DNA of 64,000 bases, taken from assembly GCA_937873515.1 (NCBI GenBank), contig CALMYB010000007.1, positions 124,001 to 188,000 on the forward strand. Reading direction: 5' to 3'. Below, in pieces: positions 34,883-43,760 of this stretch. Made by a program: the position numbers and the translations under genes. Below the pieces are notes generated by a model that was given only the letters and a program-made list of their open reading frames with translations, did no database searches and was not told the origin of the DNA. Numbering within the stretch: the first letter of the stretch is position 1; every line of letters starts with the position of its first letter. This stretch comes from an uncultured Acidobacteriota bacterium (lineage in GTDB: Bacteria > Acidobacteriota > Blastocatellia > Pyrinomonadales > Pyrinomonadaceae).

Positions 34883-37800
34883 ATGACCCCATATCCGTCC
34901 AGAGTTTTTCAGACGGCGGCACGTATTCTTGTCGCTGCGTTTGCGGTCTGCCTGCTTGCGGCCGCTGTATTTTCACAGGCGCAATCGACTGCCGCCGACC
35001 TTTCGGGCACGGTCGTCGATCCGAACGGAGCAGTCGTCGCCGGAGCGACCGTCTCGGCCAAGCAGACCGCTACCGGTGCGACGAGAACAACGGTCAGCAA
35101 ATCTGACGGCACGTACCAGTTGATCGGCCTGCCGGCCGGGCAATATGAGATCACCGCCGAGGCGCCAAGTTTCAAGAAGGTCGTTATTTCGCCGGTCAGG
35201 CTTACTGTCGGCCAGAGCGCGGATCTTACGGTCAAGCTCGAGATCGGAACGCCTGATGCTGTGGTTACTGTTTCCGGCAGCGACGCCGAACTTGTCGAAA
35301 CGACCAGAACAACGGTATCGAATACCATCGAACAGGTTCGTATCGAAAATCTCCCGATCAACGAGCGCAGCGCAACAGGTTTTGCTTTGACGATCTCGAC
35401 GGTGGGCCGCGATAATGGCCGCCCGATCGGGCCGGCGCCAACTTCGGGGTTGAATATTGGCGGCCAACGCGGGCGCTCGACCCTCGTGCAGGTTGATGGT
35501 GCAGACTTTACGGATAATTCCATTAACGCGGCCCGGACGACCGTCTCGATGGAGGCCGTTCAGGAATATCAGGTAACGACGAATTCCTATATGCCTGAGT
35601 TCGGACGTGCGACGGGCGGTATCGTGAACGTCGTTACAAAGCGCGGCGGCAATAACTTCCACGGGAATGTCTTCGGCTTCATTCGTGACAAGAGCATACA
35701 GGCACGCAATGCTTTCGCACCGGTCATTGACGGCGATCCGAATAAGAAGCCTGCCTATACGCGTACGCAATATGGCGGCACATTCGGCGGCCCGATCGCA
35801 CGCGATCGCTCATTCTTTTTCTTTTCCGTCGAGCGTCGCTCCCGCCACGAATCCGGATTCTTTACCGGTGACATAGTTGGCGGTGCAACGTCGAGCGTGA
35901 TCATCGGTGCTCCATATCTTCCCATGTCGCAGACATTCAACGGGCTGACGGCGGCACAGGCGGCTTTCATTCAGTCAACGCTCACAACGAATCCTTCACA
36001 AGCGATCGCTTACGCACAGCTCGCCTCGACGGGCACGCAGACCGCGCTTTACGGCGGAAGCACCCTGATCAACTTCCTTCCCGGACTCGGCGTACCGCAA
36101 GGTTCGGTGATCGGTCCAAGATTCATCCTTTCGGGTACGCCTATTCCCCTTACGCGCAATACGGCCGGACAATTCGTGGCCTTCCGTCCGCTGAGCCAGC
36201 TTCAGCGTGTATTTCCTGTCTCAGAAGGCTCGATCTTCACATCGCTTCGGTTTGACCAGGTTTTGAACGACAACAACAACCTGAGCGTACGTCTTGGATA
36301 CAATCCCGGGACACTGACCGGTATTCAGGATGAGTCGCAGAACCAGACGATGGGACAGAACGATTATTCGCGCACGGGAATTCAGAAGATCAAAGACTTT
36401 TCATTCGGCGCGTCGCTTACGAGCGTTTGGCCGAGGAATATGCTCAATGAGCTTTACGTCAACTTCGGCCGCCGCGATGCAAAGTTCGATTCGGCCGTAC
36501 CTAGCGTCGCTCACCAGATAGCCGGTACGGGTTTTGTCGGATCGAATCCTTTCTCGCCTGTCGATCGTCGTGAGAATCGTATCCAGGTTCGCGACAATGT
36601 TACGTGGGCTCCGAAAGATCATACAGTGAAATTTGGTGTCGATCTTGGCACGATCTATGGCAACGCGAAATTCGAGTTGAATTTCCCGGGGCTTTTCAAT
36701 TTCGGCCAGCAGTCTTGCTCCACCTTGATCACCGGGTGTACGGGACCGGCCTTCACTCCGATCCAAACGTACGGCCTCGGTTTTCCGTCGGTGTTCCTTC
36801 AGGGCTTTGGCGATCCGAACAGTTCGCTGAGCAACAAACCGATGGCTTTCTTTGGCCAGGATACGTGGCGTATCAGACGAAATCTAACGTTCAATTACGG
36901 CGTTAGATACGATATTGAGTTCACGAAGGAATATGCGCCTTCGGGCTTTAGAGATCCGCTCACCGGTATCTCGCTGACGCCCGGAGATATTCAGGTAGCT
37001 CAGGACGCGTTGAATGTAACGCAAGGGTTCCCGCGGGATAAGAATAACTGGGCTCCGCGCTTCGGATTTGCGTGGGATATTTGGGGAAGCGGTAAGACGG
37101 TGGTTCGCGGAGCACTTGGCCTCTTCTACGATCACCCGCTTCTGGCCGTTGCATTCAACTCGAATATTGGTGACGGCTCGCAGCAGCAGCAGGCGACACT
37201 TTTGCCGATCGGCGGGCCTTCGCCGACGGGATTGTTCAATGCTTTTCAGGTGTTTCAGGGAACGGTCTGCGGCGTGCAGGGATCTGTTCCGGGGATCTGC
37301 GGCCCTGCGATAACTCCGGGCGTTGCCTCCTCGGCACAGTATCTCTACGGTTATCAGAGATTCAATCCGGGAACATTTACCGGCTTTGGCCCGATCCTGC
37401 CGTTTACGCTCAATGTTTCGAAGGATTTCCAATATCCGGAAGCCGTTCAGGCCAACCTTTCGGTCGAGCATATGATCGGCAAGAATATGAGCCTTTCGGC
37501 AAGCTACATCATGGTGAATGCCCACCATCTTGGCCATCCGCAGGATGTCAATACTGTGAGCACGGCCAATATGCGGGAGAATTTCCGCCGTTTTGCAGTT
37601 AACAACCCGGCATTCCCGGGCTGCACGACCGCAACACCGAACGCACCATCGTGTTTTCCGACGAGCCTTTCAATGGCTGCTTTCTTCCCGATGCCGACCG
37701 CGAGCAACGCTCTCTTCACTGTCGTTATACCGGGCCTGATCGCGGTCAACAACACGACAGGCGAGCGCTTCGTAAGCCCGATCGCCGCGGATTATTTCCG

Positions 37801-38659
37801 ACGCCTCGGTCCGAACTACTTCTTCGTTGCGTCGGTAACCGGCGGACTCGTCAACAAGGCGATCTTCGATGCGCAGTTGGCCGGAACCGTGAGAGCACCG
37901 GGCCCGATCAATCCGTACGCGGACGTTAACGCACAGCTTTCCGACGGCAATTCGTCGTACAACGCATTGAACATCGAGATGAAGAAACGCTTTTCGACCG
38001 GAATGCAGTTCTACGCGAGCTATACCTGGTCGCACTCGATCGACGATTCGTCGGATCTTCAGACCTTGCTGAAACCGCAGGACAACACGAACTTCCGTGC
38101 TGAGCGTTCGGATTCTCTATTTGATCAGCGGCATCGATTCGTTTTCAGCGGTGTTTTCTCGACGCCTGATAACTGGCGTTCGCAGGGCGGCTTTAAGAGA
38201 TTCATGCATGGATTCACTTTTTCGCCGATCTTCGAATTCAGTTCGGGACGTCCGTTCAATATCATCGCTCCGGGCGATTCGAACGGTGATTTCCAGAGCA
38301 CGAACGAAAGGCCTACGGTTCGTCCAGACGGCAGTCTTTGTGCAACGGCCATCGATGCGAACTGTTTGCAGGGCGTATTCCCGGCCAACGGTAACCTCGG
38401 CCGCAATATGGGCGTTACGCACAACTACATGTCGTTCGATGCTCGCATTACGCGTCGCATTCGCTTTAACGAACGCTTTAACATAGAACTGATCGCGGAG
38501 GGCTTTAACCTCTTCAACCGGTTCAACGAAGCGGCGGCCAATCCTTTCTATACGGCGGTCAACGCGTTTGGTCAGAAGAAGGGCGGCAAGTATTACAGCT
38601 CGCCGACCGCGGCGTATGATCCGCGACAATTCCAGTTTGGCATCAAGCTGAACTTCTAG
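34883..38659 (+). CDS. Oar-like TonB-dependent outer-membrane receptor
   Basis: The 1258-residue protein has a signal peptide (residues 1-~33), a carboxypeptidase-regulatory beta-sandwich (ADLSGTVVDPNGAVVAGATV through YQLIGLPAGQYEI), a plug domain (IGGQRGRSTLVQVDGADFTD, then EYQVTTNSYMPEFGRATGG) and a long beta barrel ending in RQFQFGIKLNF with the terminal aromatic residue expected for outer-membrane insertion. Oar-like receptors are abundant in Acidobacteriota and take up large substrates or act in secretion; the substrate is unknown. AAGGAG lies before ATG, and a strong terminator follows. Confidence 0.92.
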   Translation: MTPYPSRVFQTAARILVAAFAVCLLAAAVFSQAQSTAADLSGTVVDPNGAVVAGATVSAKQTATGATRTTVSKSDGTYQLIGLPAGQYEITAEAPSFKKVVISPVRLTVGQSADLTVKLEIGTPDAVVTVSGSDAELVETTRTTVSNTIEQVRIENLPINERSATGFALTISTVGRDNGRPIGPAPTSGLNIGGQRGRSTLVQVDGADFTDNSINAARTTVSMEAVQEYQVTTNSYMPEFGRATGGIVNVVTKRGGNNFHGNVFGFIRDKSIQARNAFAPVIDGDPNKKPAYTRTQYGGTFGGPIARDRSFFFFSVERRSRHESGFFTGDIVGGATSSVIIGAPYLPMSQTFNGLTAAQAAFIQSTLTTNPSQAIAYAQLASTGTQTALYGGSTLINFLPGLGVPQGSVIGPRFILSGTPIPLTRNTAGQFVAFRPLSQLQRVFPVSEGSIFTSLRFDQVLNDNNNLSVRLGYNPGTLTGIQDESQNQTMGQNDYSRTGIQKIKDFSFGASLTSVWPRNMLNELYVNFGRRDAKFDSAVPSVAHQIAGTGFVGSNPFSPVDRRENRIQVRDNVTWAPKDHTVKFGVDLGTIYGNAKFELNFPGLFNFGQQSCSTLITGCTGPAFTPIQTYGLGFPSVFLQGFGDPNSSLSNKPMAFFGQDTWRIRRNLTFNYGVRYDIEFTKEYAPSGFRDPLTGISLTPGDIQVAQDALNVTQGFPRDKNNWAPRFGFAWDIWGSGKTVVRGALGLFYDHPLLAVAFNSNIGDGSQQQQATLLPIGGPSPTGLFNAFQVFQGTVCGVQGSVPGICGPAITPGVASSAQYLYGYQRFNPGTFTGFGPILPFTLNVSKDFQYPEAVQANLSVEHMIGKNMSLSASYIMVNAHHLGHPQDVNTVSTANMRENFRRFAVNNPAFPGCTTATPNAPSCFPTSLSMAAFFPMPTASNALFTVVIPGLIAVNNTTGERFVSPIAADYFRRLGPNYFFVASVTGGLVNKAIFDAQLAGTVRAPGPINPYADVNAQLSDGNSSYNALNIEMKKRFSTGMQFYASYTWSHSIDDSSDLQTLLKPQDNTNFRAERSDSLFDQRHRFVFSGVFSTPDNWRSQGGFKRFMHGFTFSPIFEFSSGRPFNIIAPGDSNGDFQSTNERPTVRPDGSLCATAIDANCLQGVFPANGNLGRNMGVTHNYMSFDARITRRIRFNERFNIELIAEGFNLFNRFNEAAANPFYTAVNAFGQKKGGKYYSSPTAAYDPRQFQFGIKLNF

Positions 38660-38694
38660 CCTTTCTTAGGGCGTTGACGCCTTATAAAAGCATC

Positions 38695-38741
38695 GTACGG
38701 GTTCGGAAGGCGACTTGCTCTCCGAGCCCGTACTTCTTTTG
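38695..38741 (+). terminator. Rho-independent terminator after the Oar receptor
   Basis: GTACGGGTTCGGA (38695-38707) and TCCGAGCCCGTAC (38721-38733) form a 13-pair stem with one G-U pair, followed by TTCTTTT. It lies 36 bases after the receptor stop and 22 bases before queG. Confidence 0.85.
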
Positions 38742-38762
38742 GTTATGCGATACTTTGGATCT

Positions 38763-39713
38763 ATGGACCTGACCTCTCAAAAGATCAAGGCTCTCGCTCT
38801 CCAATGCGGCATCGACCGTGTCGGCATCGTGCGGGCCGAAAAGCTTTCTGCCGAAGAAGGGCGATTTCGCAAATGGCTTGCCGACGGATTTCAGGCGTCG
38901 ATGGCGTGGATGGAGCGCGAACCGGAGAAACGCGCCGATCCGCAGATCCTCTTTCCGGGCGCGCGTTCGGTCATCGTCGCGGCCTTGAATTACTACACTC
39001 CGCACACGCACGAGCACGACCCCTCAAAGGGAAAGATCTCTCGGTATGCGTGGGGCGATGACTATCACGACGTTTTTCGCGAAAAACTAAAGGATCTCGT
39101 CGAGAAAATGCGGGAGATATCACCCGACATCCAAACGAAGATCTGCGTCGATACGACGCCGTTCATGGACAAGGCGTGGGCCGTCCGGGCGGGGATCGGT
39201 TGGCTTGGGAAAAGCTCGAATGTCATCACGATGGATCTCGGCTCATGGGTCTTCCTTGGAGCGGTCCTCGTCGATGCCGCTCTCGAATATGACGACGATG
39301 TCGTCGCGGATTATTGCGGTTCGTGCACCGCCTGCATCGACGCGTGTCCGACCGGTGCGATAACCGAACCTTATGTCGTGGATGCCTCAAAATGCATATC
39401 GTACGCGACCATCGAGCTTCGGGACGAAGAGATGCCGCAGCCGATCGCCGAGCATCTCGAAGGCTGGATCTACGGCTGCGACATCTGCCAGGATGTCTGT
39501 CCTTGGAACCGTTTCGAGAAGCCGACGACGGAAGCGCGTTTCGAGCCGCGGGAACTCGAAACGTCGCTCGACCTCGATGCGATCGCGAACATCGAACACG
39601 AAGACTACGTCGCGCGCTTCCGTAAGAGTGCGATAAAACGCGCGAAGCTATCGGGCCTTAAACGCAACGCGCGTGCTGTCGCGACTAACACTACTCCGCG
39701 GCAAACGCTATGA
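38763..39713 (+). CDS. queG: Epoxyqueuosine reductase
   Basis: From ATG 38763 the protein is 316 residues. QueG reduces epoxyqueuosine to queuosine in tRNA wobble position 34, using cobalamin and two 4Fe-4S clusters. The cluster motifs are YCGSCTACIDACPTG and YGCDICQDVCPWN. Family blocks include ARSVIVAALNYYTP, ISRYAWGDDYHDV and the active-site region VDTTPFMDKAWAVRAGIGWLGKS. An upstream start at 38715 would lie inside the terminator loop and is rejected. moaA follows seven bases after the stop. Confidence 0.93.
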   Translation: MDLTSQKIKALALQCGIDRVGIVRAEKLSAEEGRFRKWLADGFQASMAWMEREPEKRADPQILFPGARSVIVAALNYYTPHTHEHDPSKGKISRYAWGDDYHDVFREKLKDLVEKMREISPDIQTKICVDTTPFMDKAWAVRAGIGWLGKSSNVITMDLGSWVFLGAVLVDAALEYDDDVVADYCGSCTACIDACPTGAITEPYVVDASKCISYATIELRDEEMPQPIAEHLEGWIYGCDICQDVCPWNRFEKPTTEARFEPRELETSLDLDAIANIEHEDYVARFRKSAIKRAKLSGLKRNARAVATNTTPRQTL

Positions 39714-39720
39714 TTGAGTT

Positions 39721-40713
39721 ATGGCTTTGAGCGATAAATACGGGCGAACGATCCGCGATCTGAGACTGTCGCTGACCGATCGCTGTAATTTTCGCTGCTT
39801 CTATTGTCTGCCAAGCGGAAAGCCCGCACTCGCACGCAAAGACACGATCCTTTCGTTCGAAGAGATATTTCATATTTCGCGCATCTTCGTGTCACTCGGT
39901 ATCGAAAAGATACGTCTAACCGGCGGCGAACCGCTGATCCGCCGCGACGTTCCGCTGCTTGTTGAAAAGCTCTCACTGCTGAAGCCGCAGCTCAAGGACC
40001 TTGCGTTGACGACCAACGGATTTGATTTTCCGCGATATGCCGAGGCGTTAAAGCATGCGGGCCTTGATCGCGTAACATTGAGCCTTGACAGCCTACAACG
40101 CGAGCGATTCAAGGAGATCACAGGTGTTGATGCGCTTGACCGTGCGCTTGCCGCAATTGATGCGGCCAAAGACCTGGGTTTTGATCCCGTAAAGGTAAAT
40201 GCGGTCATTGTTCGTGGCAGAAATGATGACGAGTTGGTAGGGTTTGCCCGGTTTGCACGCAAGAAGAACATCACGATGCGATTTATCGAGTTTATGCCGC
40301 TCGATTCCGACCAGAATTGGACCCGAGAGGCTATGGTGTCCGGAGCAGAAATGCGGGACAGGATCAACGAGGTATTTCCGCTGACGTTAAAAGAAACGAA
40401 ACGCGGTGCCGGCACGTCGTGGAAATACACATTTGCCGACGGCTCCCCCGGTGAGATCGGCATAATCGCACCCGTAACGGATATGTTCTGCGGGCAATGC
40501 TCGCGTGTGCGCCTGACCGCCGACGGCCAGATCCGCACCTGCCTTTTCTCAGAACGCGAACACGACCTTCGCTCGCTCTTACGCTCCGACGCCACGGATG
40601 AGCAAATTGCGGCGTTCATCGAAAGCTGCGTTTACCAAAAAGAAGCCAGCCACCACATCAACGACAAGGATTTCGTCCAACCGTCTCGGACAATGAGCTT
40701 TATTGGGGGGTAG
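39721..40713 (+). CDS. moaA: GTP 3',8-cyclase, molybdenum cofactor biosynthesis
   Basis: The 330-residue radical-SAM enzyme starts molybdopterin synthesis by rearranging GTP. The SAM cluster motif is C22-x3-C26-x2-C29 (DRCNFRCFYCLP). The GE motif is LTGGEPLIRRD, and the second cluster lies in MFCGQCSRVRLTADGQIRTCLF. The protein ends SFIGG, matching the conserved C-terminal GG required for activity. queG precedes it closely. No other moa or moe gene is in the window. Confidence 0.95.
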   Translation: MALSDKYGRTIRDLRLSLTDRCNFRCFYCLPSGKPALARKDTILSFEEIFHISRIFVSLGIEKIRLTGGEPLIRRDVPLLVEKLSLLKPQLKDLALTTNGFDFPRYAEALKHAGLDRVTLSLDSLQRERFKEITGVDALDRALAAIDAAKDLGFDPVKVNAVIVRGRNDDELVGFARFARKKNITMRFIEFMPLDSDQNWTREAMVSGAEMRDRINEVFPLTLKETKRGAGTSWKYTFADGSPGEIGIIAPVTDMFCGQCSRVRLTADGQIRTCLFSEREHDLRSLLRSDATDEQIAAFIESCVYQKEASHHINDKDFVQPSRTMSFIGG

Positions 40714-40716
40714 GAA

Positions 40717-40917
40717 TCAATTTACGAGCCATTTGCCCAATTTTTTCTCTACTTGTTCGTGAGTTAGTCCGCCGTCGCGTTCGATAGATTCGAGTCCTTT
40801 ATGCACCTTGTCGATCACATACAGGTGATATTGAACATCCTCGATCGTAGCGTTAGCCGGAAGGCGTTCGAGCAAGGACGCGATCTCCTCTTTTACCGGT
40901 GTTAAAGTCTTATCCAT
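40717..40917 (-). CDS. Small antitoxin-like protein without partner
   Basis: The 66-residue acidic protein reads like the short helical proteins that accompany RelE/ParE-type toxins: KEEIASLLERLPANATIEDVQ, HLYVIDKVHKGLESIERDGG, and LTHEQVEKKLGKWLVN. A paired toxin gene would be expected just downstream (below 40717), but moaA ends there on the other strand. It is thus an orphan, or it has another function. Confidence 0.6.
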   Translation of the reverse strand: MDKTLTPVKEEIASLLERLPANATIEDVQYHLYVIDKVHKGLESIERDGGLTHEQVEKKLGKWLVN

Positions 40918-40981
40918 CTTGAGAGTAAATCTAGCAGTCTTTGGTGCGTAGGGAAAGAAATCTATAGGTCAGGCGGCGCAT

Positions 40982-42121
40982 CTAACTCTGCTTTCTTCCT
41001 GCCATATCGAGGCCGACGGCGATGACGAGGATCGATCCCTTGATGATGTCCTGCATAAAATCTCGAACGCCGACGAGCGACATCCCATTGTCGAGGCTCG
41101 CCATTATCAACGCCCCGAGACATGCTCCGAAAACGGTCCCTCGGCCGCCGACGAGCGACGCACCGCCAATTACGCACGCGGCGATCGCGTCGAGTTCCTT
41201 GAGTGTGCCGGCGTCGGGAAGTGCGCTGCCGACGCGTGCTGTAAAGATCAAAGCCGCAATCCCCGTCAGGGCACCTAGTACGCCAAAAACTTTGAGCACG
41301 TTCCAACGGTTGTTTATACCCGAAAGCCGGGCGGCATCCGCATTCCCGCCGATCGCATAGAGGTATCGCCCAAAGACCGTCGAATTCGTGATGAACGCTC
41401 CCAAAAATGCGACACAGAGAAAGATCACGACAGGAACAGGCACGCCTTGCCACGCGTTCATTATCGCTATGAACGCGACGATCGCTGCGGCCGGAAACGC
41501 CGCCTTAAGGAGTTCACGCGAAAGGCCGCTGCCGTTCTCGCCTGTTTCCGAGGTCGCGCGTCGATAAGCGCCATAGACGACGATCGCGACAGCGGCCGCC
41601 GCGACGATCCAACCGTATTCGACCGGAAGGTTGGCGTTGCCTATGCCCTTGAAAATTTCGTCCGAGACCGGGATCGTGTTCCCGCCGAGCAGCCATTTCG
41701 CGGCGCCGCGCCATGCGAGGAGACCGCCGAGCGTGACGATGAAGGACGGAATATTCACGTACGCGGTCAACGCACCCTGAAAGAGCCCGATAGCGGTTCC
41801 CATAGCGACGGCGGCGATGATGGCGACCGTCATCGAGAAGCCCATTTCCGTCATCACATAGGCTGAAACTCCGCCGGCAAAGCCGATGATCGAGCCGACC
41901 GAAAGATCTATCTGGCCGGAGACGATAACCATCAACATTCCGACCGCGATCACACCAGTGACAGCGGTTTGCGTCATCAGGTTCGAGAGATTTCGCGGGG
42001 TCAAAAACGTGTGCCCGGGCGTAATGATGTGAAACAGGATCCAGATCGCCGCGAGCACGCCGATCATCGCATAGGCACGCAGTGCCGCACGGTTGGTGAG
42101 TATGCTTTTTGAGTCGCTCAT
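40982..42121 (-). CDS. Sugar ABC transporter permease, XylH/RbsC type
   Basis: The 379-residue polytopic membrane protein belongs to the BPD_transp_2 family. It has ~10 hydrophobic segments, the start AMIGVLAAIWILFHIITPGHTFLTPRNLSNL, VSGQIDLSVGSIIGF, the permease motif IPSFIVTLGGLLAWRGAAK, and the C-terminal block AIAACVIGGASLVGGRGTVFG. The overall length and extra segments match XylH (xylose permease). It overlaps the ATPase gene by four bases (ATGA). No periplasmic sugar-binding protein gene is present on either side. Confidence 0.88.
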   Translation of the reverse strand: MSDSKSILTNRAALRAYAMIGVLAAIWILFHIITPGHTFLTPRNLSNLMTQTAVTGVIAVGMLMVIVSGQIDLSVGSIIGFAGGVSAYVMTEMGFSMTVAIIAAVAMGTAIGLFQGALTAYVNIPSFIVTLGGLLAWRGAAKWLLGGNTIPVSDEIFKGIGNANLPVEYGWIVAAAAVAIVVYGAYRRATSETGENGSGLSRELLKAAFPAAAIVAFIAIMNAWQGVPVPVVIFLCVAFLGAFITNSTVFGRYLYAIGGNADAARLSGINNRWNVLKVFGVLGALTGIAALIFTARVGSALPDAGTLKELDAIAACVIGGASLVGGRGTVFGACLGALIMASLDNGMSLVGVRDFMQDIIKGSILVIAVGLDMAGRKQS

Positions 42122-43650
42122 TTTGTAAACGCAGTATCGGTCGCGTGTCCTGTGGCCGCGGCCATAACGCGGGTCGCAGTGGCATCCGCCTTTGAAAATT
42201 CACCCGTCAATTTGCCTTCGTGCAGAACGATCACTCGGTCGGCGAGTCCGAGAACCTCAGGTAGTTCGCTCGAGACGAGGACGATCGCAAGGCCGGTCGC
42301 GGCAAGCTTGTTTATTTCGTTGTAGATCTCCTGCTTTGCGCCGACATCGATGCCGCGCGTAGGTTCATCCAGGAAGAGAACTTTGGGCTTGGTCAGCAGC
42401 CATTTGCCGAGGACGACCTTTTGCTGATTGCCGCCTGAGAGCGTGCCGGCGACGGTCTCGACCGAAGGAGCCTTTATTCGCAGCGAACGCATCGGTTCGA
42501 CGGCCGCACGACGTTCTTTCGTTCGGCTTGTGAGAACACGGCCTGAGACCCGCTTGAGCGCGGCCAGAGTCATATTGTCGAGGATCGTCTGTTCGAGGAC
42601 CAGGCCGTAGCGCTTGCGGTCCTCGGTAACGAATCCGATCCCCGAACGTATCGCGTCACGCGGCGTTCTGATCGTTGTCGGGTCACCGGAAAGTTCAAGC
42701 TTCAGCGAATGTTTGCCTTGCCATGAGCCGAAGATCGCGGCAAGAAGTTCACTTCGCCCCGCACCCATGAGGCCCGCGATGCCGAGAACTTCTCCAGCCC
42801 GAACGCAGAAGGAAACGCCGTCAACTATCTTCTTGTCCGGTTCATCGGCCGAATAGACCTCAACATTTTCGGCCTTCAGGACCACTTCGCCGAGATCGTG
42901 TCTTGTTTCGGGGAAGATGTCAGTGACTTCGCGACCGACCATCTCGGCAATGATGCCGTCTTTCGTCGTTTCTGCGGCCGGGTGCGTTGCGACGGTGCGG
43001 CCATCGCGCAAGACGGTGATGCGGTCGCTCATACGAAAAACTTCGTCGAGCCGGTGCGAGATGTAGATCATTCCGACGCCGCGAGTTTTCAGATCGTGCA
43101 GGATCGCAAAAAGCGTTTCGACCTCGGTATCTGTGAGTGCTGCGGTCGGTTCGTCAAGGACAAGAATTCTGGCCTTTCGCGAAAGAGCCTTTGCGATCTC
43201 GACAAGCTGCTGCTGGCCGATGCCCAAGGAGCCGACCTTTGCCCGCGGGTCGATGGATAGGCCGAGTTCACCAAGCAATCTCGACGCCTGCCTGTAAAGC
43301 TCTGTCCAGTCGATCACGCCCATTCGGGAAGGCGCACGCCCAAGGAAAATGTTCTCGCCGACGCTCAGTTCCTTAACGAGCGAGAGTTCCTGGAAGATGA
43401 TCGCGATACCGGCGTTCTCAGAATCCCGTATGCCGGAAAATGAGAGGTCGCGGCCATCGATCACGATCCGGCCGTCGAATTCGCCTGCCGGATAAACACC
43501 GGAGAGAACCTTCATCAGGGTCGATTTTCCGGCTCCGTTCTCGCCGACAAGGGCGTGGAATTCTCCGGCTTCGAGTGTGAATGTCACACCGTCGAGCGCA
43601 CGAACACCGGGAAATTCCTTTTGAATGTCGTGCATTTCAAGAAGCGGCAT
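42118..43650 (-). CDS. Sugar ABC transporter ATP-binding protein, XylG/RbsA type
   Basis: The 510-residue protein carries two ABC ATPase modules. The first has Walker A GENGAGKSTLMKVL, signature LGIGQQQLVEIAKAL and Walker B ILVLDEPTAAL. The second has signature LSGGNQQKVVLGKWL and Walker B VLFLDEPTRGIDVGA; its Walker A is degenerate (GLMGAGRSE), as normal in this family. It would energise uptake of a monosaccharide such as xylose through the permease encoded next. It starts 110 bases from the divergent acs gene. Confidence 0.9.
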   Translation of the reverse strand: MPLLEMHDIQKEFPGVRALDGVTFTLEAGEFHALVGENGAGKSTLMKVLSGVYPAGEFDGRIVIDGRDLSFSGIRDSENAGIAIIFQELSLVKELSVGENIFLGRAPSRMGVIDWTELYRQASRLLGELGLSIDPRAKVGSLGIGQQQLVEIAKALSRKARILVLDEPTAALTDTEVETLFAILHDLKTRGVGMIYISHRLDEVFRMSDRITVLRDGRTVATHPAAETTKDGIIAEMVGREVTDIFPETRHDLGEVVLKAENVEVYSADEPDKKIVDGVSFCVRAGEVLGIAGLMGAGRSELLAAIFGSWQGKHSLKLELSGDPTTIRTPRDAIRSGIGFVTEDRKRYGLVLEQTILDNMTLAALKRVSGRVLTSRTKERRAAVEPMRSLRIKAPSVETVAGTLSGGNQQKVVLGKWLLTKPKVLFLDEPTRGIDVGAKQEIYNEINKLAATGLAIVLVSSELPEVLGLADRVIVLHEGKLTGEFSKADATATRVMAAATGHATDTAFTK

Positions 43651-43714
43651 AGTTTTTCGGCGGCTAAACAGGGAACGGATAAAGAGTATGGCATCAACGA
43701 AATTTGTGCAAAAG

Positions 43715-43750
43715 CGGCTTAGGCAAAAGCCGTGTAAAATGTTCTATAAT
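43715..43750 (+). promoter_or_regulatory. acs promoter region with small inverted repeat
   Basis: A perfect TATAAT (43745-43750) lies ten bases before the ATG of acs, so the mRNA leader would be very short. No clear -35 box is seen; instead an inverted repeat CGGCTT-N6-AAGCCG (43715-43732) occupies that place and could bind an activator or repressor. Confidence 0.4.
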
Positions 43751-43760
43751 CTAGTCTTAT

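Noticed and set aside
34883-38659. Oar-like receptor as a novel system
   Set aside because: This architecture is common and numerous in Acidobacteriota; only the substrate is unknown.
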